Assembly: GCA_033964015.1 (NCBI GenBank)
Contig: CM066924.1
Coordinates: forward strand, 22,440,280-22,504,279
Reading direction: 5' to 3'
From: Scolanthus callimorphus
Taxonomy: Eukaryota; Cnidaria; Anthozoa; Actiniaria; Edwardsiidae
Length of the DNA stretch: 64,000 nucleotides
This document shows positions 19,801 to 24,901 of the stretch, piece after piece. The notes beneath the pieces were generated by a model. The model saw nothing but the letters and a program-made list of their open reading frames with translations, did not search any database and was not told the DNA's origin. Made by a program: the position numbers and the translations under genes. Position 1 is the stretch's first letter. Every line of letters starts with the position of its first letter.

Positions 19801-20390
19801 AAATTTTCGCACGGGAGATCACCTGGTATTTCATTGGTGTTTATATAATAAATCTGTGTACTGCACTGTGTATAATTCCAAATAAAAATATCTGTCTGTC
19901 TGTCTGTCTGTCTGTCCTACAGCCCAGTGGACTCAACTTGTTATATGGCGGTTTGTGCGTGCGCGCACACTTCTTTAGTGCCTTCATCAGAATTGCCGAA
20001 GTTTACGGTCTCTGGGTACGTGGACGAGACGAAGGTCGAGCGTTTATTCATTTGCTCGTGAATGTGGGTAGAAGTGTGATGATTAACCTGGTCGCAGGCA
20101 GTCTGTGGGTGTTTTATCGGCGGAAAAGCTTGAGCTCGTGATCGCGGCCGCTATTTCGAGGCGCGCGAAAATTCGGTCGGTCGCCCCAGACCGTTTTTTC
20201 GTGCGCGTCCAAGATGGCGGCCACGAGCTCAAGCTTTTTCACCGTAAAAACACCCACAAACCGCCTGCTTGATGAAATTCTCATGCAAATAACGAACAAT
20301 AAAACATTTTACCTTTCAGCCTCTTGATTTCACCATCCAAACTTTCTTTTTCAAAAGCCTCTTCAGTAGTTCGTTTCTGCAATCGTGCGC
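1826..20390 (-). CDS. Coiled-coil exon series of a host gene, interrupted in an intron by the Polinton
   Basis: Five minus-strand exons have AG acceptors, GT donors and identical phase 1-1 boundaries: 20313-20390 (78 nt), 3936-3998 (63 nt), 2774-2848 (75 nt), 2516-2578 (63 nt) and 1826-1900 (75 nt). The two 63-nt exons encode related 21-residue units (both contain RKE-EMKILH). The 75-nt exons encode related 25-residue units (D-YQ-Q---RERE-R---E--LRG/LKG). All are rich in Glu, Lys and Leu, as in a coiled coil. Because every exon is symmetric, exon gain or loss keeps the frame. The upstream donor at 30043 is also phase 1, so I infer that this is the C-terminal rod of the SKI/DAC-like gene at 30043-36016. 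c-Ski also has a C-terminal coiled coil with repeated units. The link across 20.4-30.0 kb is not proven, and more exons could be missed. Confidence 0.6.
2111..2370. repeat. MITE family A copy with internal tandem duplication
   Basis: It starts CATTCTCGTACCCAGAGCTC and ends with the inverse (GAGCTCTGGGTAAGAGAATG near 2252, then a second, more diverged end near 2368). The right half, from CTCTGGTGACGGCTTTGGCT to the end, is present twice in tandem. The complete copies at 24690-24901 and 54254-54474 define the family. Confidence 0.7.
2637..2750. repeat. CAGA-rich microsatellite
   Basis: An imperfect GACAGACAGA tract, with interspersed GGACGGAC variants, lies just downstream (in the gene sense) of the coiled-coil exon at 2774-2848. 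Simple sequence; it yields spurious open frames on both strands. Confidence 0.8.
2970..3145. repeat. MITE family B copy (TA-flanked, long TIR)
   Basis: Ends are TAGTGCAGATTTCGTATGAC and the inverse ending CGAAATCTGCTCTA. GC-rich inner sequence lies between. The terminal TA dinucleotides are consistent with a Tc1/mariner-type TA target. Two better-preserved copies lie at 48147-48328 and 49168-49318. Confidence 0.7.
3165..3260 (+). repeat. Possible tRNA-derived SINE fragment
   Basis: The stretch GGAGGTCGTGCGTCCGAATC resembles a tRNA T-arm with a polymerase III B box. No complete cloverleaf or A box at the right spacing is visible, so this is not called a tRNA gene. Confidence 0.25.
3268..3458. 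repeat. MITE family E copy with 9-bp target duplication
   Basis: The ends are CTGCCTCGTACCC and the inverse GGGGACGAGGCTG. The flanks AGCACTTCC (3259-3267) and AACACTTCC (3459-3467) form a 9-bp target duplication with one mismatch. The copy at 55449-55633 has a perfect 9-bp duplication. The length of the duplication is as expected for Mutator-like elements. Confidence 0.75.
3501..3800. repeat. Composite hairpin repeats
   Basis: Two inverted-repeat structures adjoin. The first (3503-3612) has arms ATTATCCTGCGAGATTGCGC and its diverged inverse CGAGCAGGATAATGG. The second (about 3618-3795) has arms TTATTCAGCACATCGAT and ATCGATGTGCTGAATAATAA. Together they look like one or two MITE remnants in the intron between coiled-coil exons 3936-3998 and 2774-2848. 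Confidence 0.6.
4150..4238. repeat. Left half of the MITE that received the Polinton
   Basis: The sequence from about 4180 (ATTACATGGCCGCGCGGAGA) to TTTATCTC at 4238 is the inverse of the right flank at 19586-19665 (AGATAAAATTCGTATCTCCAAGCGGTCATGTAAT). The Polinton therefore inserted at the centre of an existing hairpin element whose loop read TTTATCTCACAAGTGAG. Confidence 0.65.
4233..4238. other. Left target-site duplication TATCTC
   Basis: TATCTC directly precedes the terminal AGTAGTATAGCC of the Polinton. The identical hexamer follows the right terminus at 19580-19585. Six-bp duplications are the rule for Polinton/Maverick integration. Confidence 0.92.
4239..4559 (+). repeat. Left terminal inverted repeat of the Polinton
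   Basis: It matches the inverse of 19225-19579 from AGTAGTATAGCCGGG to CATAAAGCACACGAAAACAGACA, with scattered substitutions and indels. It contains GGGGTGGGAGATA repeats, an AATGACGTCATGG (CRE-like) site near 4358 and the palindrome CCAACAATGGTTGG. It is shorter than the right repeat, which has about 35 extra bases in the inner part. Confidence 0.9.
4386..4460 (+). repeat. Subterminal GGGGTGGGAGATA array
   Basis: Three units (AAGGGGTGGGAGATA, AAAGGGGTGGGAGATA, AAAGGGTGGGAGATG) are separated by AT-rich spacers containing TATATTCCAT or TATATGCCAT. Related units recur outside the terminal repeat at 5293-5360 and, inverted, in the right repeat near 19384-19436. They may be binding sites for an element protein; this is inference from position and repetition. 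Confidence 0.6.
4600..4607 (+). promoter_or_regulatory. Probable TATA box for the PC4-like gene
   Basis: TATAAAAG lies 51 bases upstream of the ATG at 4658, just inside the inner edge of the left terminal repeat. The distance leaves a short leader of about 20-25 bases. Confidence 0.6.
4658..5224 (+). CDS. PC4 (p15 coactivator)-like protein with C-terminal cysteine cluster
   Basis: 188 aa. Residues 1-65 look like the PC4/p15 single-stranded-DNA-binding fold: an N-terminal strand (TYKLGSRDYYATVCQFRGQV), KVHIRRFV, a TKDGVTLTTDEFF turn and a helix. This order matches PC4 family members. Residues 66-110 are acidic and Pro/Ser-rich, and 110-140 are Lys-rich and polar. The C-terminus has Cys at 151, 159, 162, 164, 172 and 175, suggesting a small zinc-binding module. 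As the first gene next to the left terminal repeat, a role in replication or late transcription through ssDNA binding is plausible but inferred. It has its own TATA box. The fold call rests on pattern resemblance only. Confidence 0.7.
   Translation: MEVTYKLGSRDYYATVCQFRGQVKVHIRRFVQVSPTKRLPTKDGVTLTTDEFFTLKNTMDEMEDLIDTFSDNPENPDLEGFEQRNPPKSPPESEDVEDIEDVLISERPKLKRQNANTNTTALPKGEEGPSSKKNKNELLNILESRTFEARCEPYKLYKCRVCECPLYHGDMCEGCITIANNKISSVNF
5225..5738. other. Intergenic region with repeated GGGGTGGGAGATA motifs
   Basis: The region holds AATAAAGTG at about 5240 and AATAAATAAACG near 5283 as possible polyadenylation signals for the upstream gene. Three further copies of the subterminal motif lie at 5293-5360 (ACGGGGTGGGAGATAAATAT, AAGGGGTGGTAGATA, AAGGGGTGGGACG). 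The promoter of the next unit is at its right end. No convincing coding sequence. Confidence 0.6.
5687..5694 (+). promoter_or_regulatory. Probable TATA box upstream of the integrase unit
   Basis: TATATAAA occurs 45 bases before the ATG at 5739 and 163 bases before the integrase ATG at 5857. A transcript started about 30 bases downstream would contain the small reading frame at 5739 first. Confidence 0.55.
5739..5972 (+). CDS. Possible small Cys-rich protein with MGCGC N-terminus, overlapping the integrase start
   Basis: 77 aa, starting at the first ATG after the TATA box, with G at -3 and +4 (favourable context). The N-terminus MGCGCLGG fits an N-myristoylation (Gly2) and palmitoylation (Cys3/Cys5) pattern. 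Further Cys pairs lie at about 27-28 (SACCGG) and 69-70 (FPCC). It overlaps the integrase frame by 116 bases in another frame. I do not recognise a family. It could instead be an upstream ORF that dampens integrase translation. Confidence 0.35.
   Translation: MGCGCLGGLPNISLQDIFRKVRCISACCGGTISIQSSEIDGGRNIRRRAEKNILQSKKRRKLFRCGGCFPCCKTERT
5857..6939 (+). CDS. INT: Polinton integrase (retroviral-type DDE) with C-terminal chromodomain
   Basis: 360 aa. The catalytic core runs from about residue 78 to 225. Acidic residues are D83 (QADLVDV), D143 (LQTDKGSEF) and E177 (SSVVERFNR), with the typical S-x-x-ER-N context. A short N-terminal region (1-75) lacks a clear HHCC finger. Residues 240-315 form an SH3-like tail (VGDKVRV). 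A chromodomain at 319-360 has aromatic cage positions in VYKVEKVL, LIKWLGW and NSWVP. The enzyme would insert element DNA at staggered cuts, giving the 6-bp duplication seen here. The chromodomain may guide insertion to methylated histone tails. The frame is intact. Confidence 0.95.
   Translation: MADETYDEELKKIYYSPKSGASFSGVEAVFRAAKQKGLKKITRKQVGEWLKAQEVYTFHKPVRKNFPKNKVITGGKNVQYQADLVDVSSLSKFNKGYKFLLTCIDVFSKFAWAIPLKTKTGNEITEAFKKIFKTQKPKILQTDKGSEFLNKIFQTYLKKEKVRFFTTHSEAKSSVVERFNRTLKTKMWKYFTYKNTHQYFDILPDLVESYNHAFHRSIQMRPVDVTKSNEDQVWHTLYGKSVSRPVRFKYQVGDKVRVSIAKKIFDKGYKANWSTEIFTIAERLRRRPPVYRLIDELGEEIGGVFYEPEIQAVVKTDDVYKVEKVLRKRKHKGKTEYLIKWLGWGEKFNSWVPASDVKRL
7014..7780 (+). CDS. Minor capsid (penton-like) protein, frame broken once
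   Basis: The start is ATG 7014. It belongs to the single jelly-roll penton family of Polintons: the N-terminus has LWLPSNGSMDVFKENTLSQY and a WQIGIVEVQYPHSW strand pair, and the C-terminal half has GEMLGF and a conserved end with VLITLHFRKVS. The frame changes by -1 near the run of six A at 7341-7346. Downstream coding continues to the stop at 7778-7780. The total length would be about 255 codons, normal for the family. No properly phased slippery heptamer for programmed -1 frameshifting is present, so a lost base is likelier. Predicted role: pentameric vertices of the capsid. It is followed after 6 bases by the pX-like gene. Confidence 0.85.
7787..8259 (+). CDS. pX/core-like basic virion protein, frame broken near its basic tail
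   Basis: The ATG at 7787 opens a Gly-rich, amphipathic N-terminal part (QRGYGLGSFLKGLYRWAVPK, then GAKALGREALKEG) seen in adintovirus proteins compared with adenovirus pX or membrane-active proteins. The current frame ends at 8239. Near 8108-8112 (run of G) the -1 frame opens into a strongly basic tail with KRKAPAKK and KKRKTAPAKKRT and ends at 8259, overlapping the capsid gene start by 17 bases. The second frame has the composition expected of a DNA-condensing tail, so I infer a single-base loss. Likely location: inside the capsid. Confidence 0.65.
8243..9562 (+). CDS. MCP: Major capsid protein (double jelly-roll, hexon-like)
   Basis: 439 aa, intact frame from ATG 8243 to TAG 9560-9562. It matches the Polinton/adintovirus major capsid family. 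Recognisable parts are the N-terminal SELDVFRAPNVQTNI, GPLEFNISGSGDEFPDL, a VNLFHQAMFSQVDLTIND strand region, VRIRLNRAKNSFCL at the end of the first jelly roll, and a C-terminal LIIFAEFDGLLSID. The protein would form trimeric capsomers. It overlaps the end of the pX-like frame and is followed directly by the protease, as expected in a late virion gene block. Confidence 0.95.
   Translation: MAHPTRSESCSKSELDVFRAPNVQTNIDKSQWIEYFPVSNISDTGPLEFNISGSGDEFPDLRHTLLYTKAKIVKSDNSALDGDDQVGPVNLFHQAMFSQVDLTINDKLISSSTNTNPYRAMITTLLSYGKDAKNSQLEGELFYKDTAGKMDAVNPLVTAADRNSGLKARFDIAKTSTPFEMLGPLHLDLFSQDRLLLNGVNVRIRLNRAKNSFCLVSSVADADFKVVILEAKLLVRKVTLYDDAFLGIAAALQHAPALYPIRRVECKSMSIPAGNMSFNPDDVFLGSVPRRIVLGMVENSAFNGSYDKNPFNFQHFNATQVGVYVNGESAPAKALQLNFKKKQYLLGYMSLFSGTGTLFHDQGNHISRSDYASGYTLYAFDLSPDLAAGPHVSPIKQGNLRIGIQFSEALTATVNLIIFAEFDGLLSIDSNRQITYNWK
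9568..10086 (+). CDS. PRO: Maturation cysteine protease (adenain/Ulp1-like)
   Basis: 172 aa from ATG 9568; the frame is open further upstream but has no earlier ATG. The catalytic set is visible: His53 in GSHWCAFY, Asp68 in WFLDSYGK, Gln100 in NEQCLQS and Cys107 in SNVCGHYALYF. This is the order of adenovirus protease and the C48 family. It would cleave capsid or core precursors during virion maturation. The start lies 5 bases after the capsid gene stop. AATAAAACATTG overlapping the stop may serve as a polyadenylation signal, and only about 50 bases separate it from the convergent gene. Confidence 0.93.
   Translation: MNTQQIATVLEADRYTRPYFGGVFASDELPKTVEKYPSVIVGNVDGKAKPGSHWCAFYITEEMGWFLDSYGKKPQFYTPTFKRLLEESCKKWTYNEQCLQSIDSNVCGHYALYFLLLMSRNIPLQTIVNRFSGKFKENDKLVYRFITKRYGYLFRHTKAHRATKQLSKPIKH
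10136..10927 (-). CDS. Conserved Polinton protein of unknown function (263 aa)
   Basis: ATG at 10927, stop at 10136. N-terminal MSHAKKMVLVPETIYDRM is followed by a helical acidic region, a central Glu/Lys segment and a folded part with KGTHVVDLFNDVLRG and DPLGWHAFAQGLAKMN. The basic tail is SSSKKKKQLSRRW. I recall similar open frames in cnidarian and other animal Polintons, but cannot name a function. A virion or DNA-associated role is possible from the basic tail. Its start overlaps the stop of the upstream gene (ATGA), suggesting a shared transcript. Confidence 0.7.
   Translation of the reverse strand: MSHAKKMVLVPETIYDRMQQRKKVNTPPLTDRLNGLDSEMQHALADDDITDGEKVRQYINKLQDYLVYYQKRKQEPIKVKVESDATENSKETQQDVVGQGTNDEEGREKLLPQMEDKVETEILKALPKVLKARGKLLIEKIKDHPDILKWDKSGQLIYENQAPIKGTHVVDLFNDVLRGDGIGIDPLGWHAFAQGLAKMNTPDHLVRNQSRRQTVREFKSNSSLLAKRSTPLLQETESDVTPIGPMKSSSKKKKQLSRRWLNF
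10924..11250 (-). CDS. Small conserved Polinton protein with hydrophobic C-terminus (108 aa)
   Basis: The start is taken at ATG 11250; the open frame extends upstream only with non-ATG codons. The sequence is helical and basic (LIKTLCECVFNVLKS, KKQKLLTYKKQLQKLVDKK) and ends in a GG followed by a hydrophobic helix (NILPLLLPAAVRVLEQLI). This layout recurs in Polinton proteins that have been compared with adenovirus membrane-active or minor core proteins. The function is not established. The stop overlaps the next gene's start by four bases. Confidence 0.7.
   Translation of the reverse strand: MSARARRNYHHLKVISLSKPHQVKVFLKVADDPLIKTLCECVFNVLKSTVPISSVKKQKLLTYKKQLQKLVDKKVPLSKKRNILVQSGGNILPLLLPAAVRVLEQLIK
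11289..11957 (-). CDS. ATPase: Genome-packaging ATPase (FtsK/HerA type)
   Basis: 222 aa from ATG 11957; the frame is open 51 bases further upstream but without ATG. Walker A is GPSSSGKT (residues 23-30), and Walker B is NLIVFDDMM (about 93-101). A sensor-like QN follows in FIVQNLF, and R-rich segments lie downstream. Size and motif spacing match Polinton packaging ATPases, which pump DNA into capsids. It lies downstream of the polymerase in the same orientation. Confidence 0.92.
   Translation of the reverse strand: MYSHRSEPFDTRLVHPFSAIIAGPSSSGKTELLRSILEGGEDVIQGAPENIIWYYMLDQPAYERMQETIPNISFVEGTPSSDLESKLDPNVRNLIVFDDMMCELSSQPLLTKIFSRTAHHRNLSCVFIVQNLFIQGKEMRNVSLNANYIFLFKNPRDGTQVNHLARQIFPGNTKYMQHAFEDATAKPYGYLLCDLKNTCPADYRLRTNILPEDTQYAYIKNA
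12184..19160 (-). CDS. PolB: Protein-primed DNA polymerase B, 13 exons, one frame break in exon 8
   Basis: Exons: 19035-19160, 18877-18921, 18438-18482, 18202-18258, 18019-18078, 17317-17632, 16497-17193, 15181-16179, 14072-15084, 13838-13979, 13231-13635, 13043-13159 and 12184-12933. All 12 introns are GT-AG and their phases agree. The coding length is about 1590 codons after allowing for one lost base near 15565 in exon 8 (CCCCAAA run). Exons 1-5 encode a short acidic N-terminus. Exon 6 has three C2H2 fingers. Exons 7-8 carry DNLCFFRAL and YERHFSYI (OTU-like) and a further CxxC...HxxxxC finger. Exonuclease motifs are FDFEC (exon 8) and GFNSGVYDL (exon 9). Polymerase motif A is YDANALYLW (exon 9), motif B is NSSYGK and motif C is DTDSAY (exon 13). 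An acidic low-complexity insertion lies late in exon 8. The enzyme replicates the element from a protein primer at the termini. The start is 65 bases inside the right terminal repeat, so its promoter is probably in or next to that repeat. Confidence 0.92.
13655..13810. repeat. AT-rich simple repeat in a PolB intron
   Basis: Degenerate TATACTATATTAGACTATATT units fill most of the intron between PolB exons 11 and 10. No other content. Confidence 0.75.
19225..19579 (-). repeat. Right terminal inverted repeat of the Polinton
   Basis: Read on the minus strand it begins AGTAGTATAGCCGGGCTGAC and follows the left repeat to CATAAAGCACACGAAAACAGACA. It contains two GGGGTGGG-GATA units and an AATGACGCCAT variant of the CRE-like site. 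It ends 65 bases before the polymerase start codon. Confidence 0.9.
19580..19585. other. Right target-site duplication TATCTC
   Basis: Exact repeat of 4233-4238, immediately outside the right terminus. Confidence 0.92.
19586..19665. repeat. Right half of the interrupted target MITE
   Basis: It contains the inverse of the left flank of the Polinton (GAGATAAATTTTTAACACGA, AAATTCGTATCTCC, GGTCATGTAAT). The loop ACAAGTGAGCGCAGCGAACG joins the duplication to the second arm. Confidence 0.6.
19669..19852. repeat. Hairpin MITE
   Basis: The arms are TTATTATATAAACATCAATG and CATTGGTGTTTATATAATAA. An inner inverted pair, ATATTTTCACATGTGAAAATA, marks the centre. It directly follows the interrupted target MITE. 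The run TCTGTCTGTCTGTCTG at 19891-19916 is a separate microsatellite. Confidence 0.65.
20096..20275. repeat. Inverted-repeat element
   Basis: Arms are GCAGGCAGTCTGTGGGTGTT at the left and AACACCCACAAACCGCCTGC at the right. Within them the inner inverted pair AAGCTTGAGCTCGTG / CACGAGCTCAAGCTT flanks GC-rich sequence. It is not coding. Confidence 0.65.
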
Positions 20391-20479
20391 CTGAAAAACA
20401 AGATTGCATTTCGTATTTAAACATAATAAGTTATCAAAGCTAATTGCTTTTATTGTTATAAGTTATTTGGAATATTTAT

Positions 20480-21022
20480 TCATAGACACTGCATGAATGT
20501 AAGATGCATGTAAGAAGCATTTAAGAAGCATGTAAGATGCATGTAAGTAGCATGCATAATGCATGCAAGATGCATACAAGATGCATGTAAGAAGCATGCA
20601 AGATGCATGTAAGATGCATGTAAGATGTGTGCAAGATGCATGTAAGATGCATGCAAGATGCATGTTAGATGGATGGAAGATGCATGTAAGATGCATGCAA
20701 GATGCATGTAAGATGCATGTAAGATGGATGTAAGAAGCATGTAAGATGCATGCAAGATGCATGTAAGATGCATGCAAGAGGCATTTAAGCATGTAAGACG
20801 CATGCAAGATGCATGTAATAAGCATGCAAGATGCATGTAAGATGCATGCAAGATGCATGTAAGATGGATGTAAGATGGATGCAAGAAGCATGCAAGATGC
20901 ATGCAAGATGCATGCAAGATGCATGTAAGATGGATGGAAGATACATTTAAGATGTGTGCAAGATGCATGTAAGAAGCATGCAAGATGCATGTAAGATGTG
21001 TGCAAGATGCATGTAAGACGGT
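20480..21022. repeat. Minisatellite of about 10-12 bp GATGCATGTAA units
   Basis: About 45 to 50 variants of AAGATGCATGTAAGATGCAT, with G/C and A substitutions, run without interruption. Long minus-strand open frames here (His/Leu/Ser/Cys repeats) are artefacts of the unit lacking stop codons. Each unit holds the palindrome ATGCAT. Confidence 0.9.
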
Positions 21023-23283
21023 TCAAAAATCGATCAGCACAGATTTAATCAGATCTTGGCTGAAAAACATTAGGCATTTTTTTAAGCGTCACAAATCATA
21101 ACTCCTGAAATTTGTGGGCGGAGGTGTTTAGCGCTCACAACTAGTCACTGGATGCCGAAAGCTGATCTTCATCCGAGATTGAACCGACAGAAAATTCGAC
21201 ATCCGAAGTCCTTAAAAGGAGATGTTTACGCGTGACATTGAGTAGTCACTTAAGCTCAATAGTTCTTTCTATAGACCTTTTTAAAAAATGGCGGAAAGTT
21301 GCATGGAAACGAGGCTGGAAATATGAGCATACATTACCGCTGCCCAGGGAAGCCTTAGCTGGTGAATAGGGACCGATTATTATCTTAAGAGATAGTCTTT
21401 TTGGTCGGAGTTGACTGTAAAATTTTCAAAAGGGTTTTTGCAGCATGATTCAGTTGTAAATATGAGCGGGGATAAAGTTACAAAGCTAAATTATTCAAAG
21501 ATCATAACAAAAATGATAAAAAAAACGCAGAGAATAAATATAGCGACCTGCTGGTAGAACCGCTCTATTTACTCGACTATCGTAGCAGGAAAAAGTGCAG
21601 ACATATTAATAAGAGTCCTCTGATCTTAGTGCTTCTGTGGAGACGACAGGTTAATCTCGACGCAGTTTCTTGCAATGAGAAACGTCTATCAGTTTTTCAG
21701 CTGTGGTAAACCCGCTCTGTTTACTCGCGCAATAAGTATTTTAGAGCAGAAGTAAATTAATAAACAAGAATAACTAATATCAGTGCTGCTGTCACGAACA
21801 CTGGCTGGTGTTTTTGCTCTGAAGAACCAAGTAATTTATAGTATTGACGAAAACAGTTGGAATAAACGACGAAATTGACGAGGTGGGTATATTTCCACTT
21901 ATCATTTGACTTATCTCGAATTAAGAGTTCTCTACTACAATATATCGGTGTTGTGCGTGAATAGGAGGCTAACGCGGAATTAATAACTCAGCAGCTTATC
22001 AGTTGTTTTCAGTTTTCTGTTCCCGGTTGTGAGGTTGGTTCCCGTGATCCCGTTAAAACCTTTCGATATTCACAGATCACTGGTAAAGCAGCCTAAGCAG
22101 GCGAAGTTACGAACTTAGTTCGTGTAATCATGGGCCGTCCCTAATTCAAATGAGGAACTCCATTGTCTAAGTTCATTTGCATTAGGAACGGCTCATGATT
22201 TTTAAACCTATGCATATGTCCATGGAGGTATTATGTCAGGCCTCACACGTAATGACTTTGTATTTTTTTTTCTGAGACATTGACAATGAAGCACAGCTAT
22301 CTTTACCATCGTGCCGCAAAAAAACGAGAATTAAAGTTAGGTCAGTGTGCGCTGGTACGGACATTTTCCCGTGTAGGACCTAAAACCGCGCAAAAGCTGT
22401 AGTTTTGAAGTAAGAAAATATAAGAGAAATGGTTGCCTTGACACCAGTCCGCTTATAATGTATGACAAAACTGAAATTGAATAAGTACTAGTCTTTCTAT
22501 TTAAGCAGTGCTGACATACCAAAATAAAGCCACTTTTACTTAAAGTTATCAATACTTAAAGTTATCAAAGCAGCCCGAAAATTTCAAATGAGATTTTGAT
22601 ATATTTGCATGTACAGACGTGAAGTTAAAACCGCAAAGACAATCGATGTCGGGGTGTGTTCTGCAAAGACAAGACAAAACATTAAAGAAAAATCCCAAAT
22701 GATCTAAATAAGATAGGTTTGTTACAAGATTTACGAACAATTCAAGCCGAGTATCTTCGCAAAAGCTAATTAGTGTGTAATAACAGTGCCAAAGTATTCG
22801 CTCGACTTCATCCAATAATAAATAGGTTAATAAAAATATCTCCTTTCGTAAGTCGATTATTTAATTTATTTTTATTACAAACCATTGTGGTATTTCTCAT
22901 TGAGTGGATTCTTGATGTTTCTAAAGACGAGCGACTTAAGCCATCAATGACGTCAAATATTGGATAAGTTGAAAAATTACTGCACGCGTGACGTCACGCG
23001 CTTGTAGCAGGCTGCCCAACTGTGGGAAAATGGCGGCGAGATTTCATCAGAATAAATGAAAATGGCAGTAAATCTCCAACATCGAAAACTTTGACATGAT
23101 CAAAATCATTTAAAGACAGAGGGAGGTGTGTCGCAATACGACTCTTCTGCTTGGCCAGCTGAAGAAATTAAGGTAGTAAACAGTCATCCTGTGTACCAAT
23201 CACAAACATTACATACGAAGAACAACTGACTAAGTAATAGGAGACACTTAGGATATTATTTAAGATAAATTACCCCTTTCAAG

Positions 23284-23693
23284 CAATAGACCTTTTTCCA
23301 AAATGGCCGCCGAAAATTCAAATCGATTTTTGTTTAAAATGAACACCAGCACTAGAACACACATCATCACTTTAGTAAAACTACAAAATTTCGCTGCATT
23401 ATATTCAATATCTTCCGAGAAAACTGAAGTTAAAAATGTGAAAAATTACAGACGTTTGTATGACTGAGGGTATTAGTATATGCGTCATAGCCCCAGTCAT
23501 ACAAATCTCTGTAAAAGTTTCAATTTTCAGACCCTACTTTCTCAGCCGACATGGCATTTGGCATAACGAAAATTTAAAGTATTACTAATGTGATGATACT
23601 CTTTCTTGTGCCAGTATTTGATTTTCAGTCAGTTTAATTTTAAGACGTGAATTTGCGGCGGCCATTTTGGAAAAAGGTCTATTACCTTATTAT
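23284..23693. repeat. MITE with TIR AATAGACCTTTTTCCAAAAT
   Basis: The left end is AATAGACCTTTTTCCAAAAT followed by GGCCGCCG. The right end is the inverse (CGGCGGCC, ATTTTGGAAAAAGGTCTATT). The halves stay complementary inward, with a centre near the ACGTTTGTATGACTG / CAGTCATACAAATC pair. A partial copy is at about 21272-21297. Confidence 0.75.
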
Positions 23694-24689
23694 AGGAAAC
23701 AGAAACATATAACTTAGTTGAAACATGTAACGGCGAACCAAGCTGTGGATTATTTGAGGCGAGTTTATGACCATATTTGGTCAATAATGAACTCTCGACT
23801 GCTTAAACCCAAGCAGGTTTTCTCTTCATAATATTTCATTTTTCGCTCAAATAAAGTAGAGCAACAGTGGTAAGTGATAGTAAACTAACAATTAACATCT
23901 TGGAGTCTTGCAACATTATTTTCAAAATCTATTCAATTGTTTATTCTGCGAATATTCCGCAGCTTGGCACTAAAGCAATGTATGTTTGTTACACATTTCA
24001 ACTCACTTATATGTTTCTGAGAAAATTAACGGCGCGAATTTTAAAAAAATCGCGTTAATTGAGGTCGCGAGAATTTCCTAAAACGTTAATTTCCACATCA
24101 TCAATAAAGTTAAACGTTAATTTAGGACACACTTATTTCTAGATCGACAAATACATTAAGGAATTCACTATTACTAGATCACAAATATCAAACTACAGAC
24201 AGTAGATTGTTCTTTAACTTAGCAGCTGTTAATAAACTTGATTTGATTAGTCATTGTTTGCACTATATCTACGTACATTTGTGCTCGATCGATTGAATAT
24301 TGAAATGCAACTTTCTGCCGTCTTTTTCAATCGCGTTAATTTATTTAGCCCCTTTTCGCGTCAATTTTCTTTATTTGAAAGTACTTTCTCCCCTCGTTCG
24401 CGTTAATTTAGGTCGCGTGAATTTAAATCACGGTAATAACTACGATCGTTAATTTCCTACAAGGTTATTGTAAAATCGTAATTGGTAGGCAAATTAAGGT
24501 TAATTTTTTTATAATACAAAAATCAACAAAACCAGGAAATAAAACTTATCAATACCTAAAATATTCTCAGAGAGAAGAAAATGAAAGTAGACATCTTCAA
24601 ATTCTTAGCTTATTGAAGTTTGCTGCGGGTTTCCTGTGTTACCACGCGCGTGCGCAGGCGCTGTCTCCAGACACGGTTCAGACACATCG

Positions 24690-24901
24690 CATTCTCGTAC
24701 CCAGAGCTCCCCTGCTCGTCTGCTCGCAGGGAGGCTCTGGGGACATCAATTTGAGGGCCGTCGCTGATTGGCTAATTTTGAGCGTTTGAGCATGCGCTGA
24801 AAGGTCTTTCTCTCTGAATTAAATCTCGCGCATGCGTCAGTGGCTGTCACCAGAGCCTCTCCCGCGAGGTTACGAGCCGGGGAGCTCTGGGTTCGAGAAT
24901 G
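24690..24901. repeat. MITE family A copy, 9-bp imperfect target duplication
   Basis: Ends are CATTCTCGTACCCAGAGCTC and GAGCTCTGGGTTCGAGAATG. Flanks are GACACATCG (24681-24689) and GACAAATCG (24902-24910), a 9-bp duplication with one difference. Confidence 0.8.

Noticed and set aside
20463..21026. Long minus-strand frames of 167-187 codons with Cys/His/Leu/Ser repeats
   Set aside because: They follow directly from a 10-12-bp satellite without stop codons; no start context, splice site or conserved domain.
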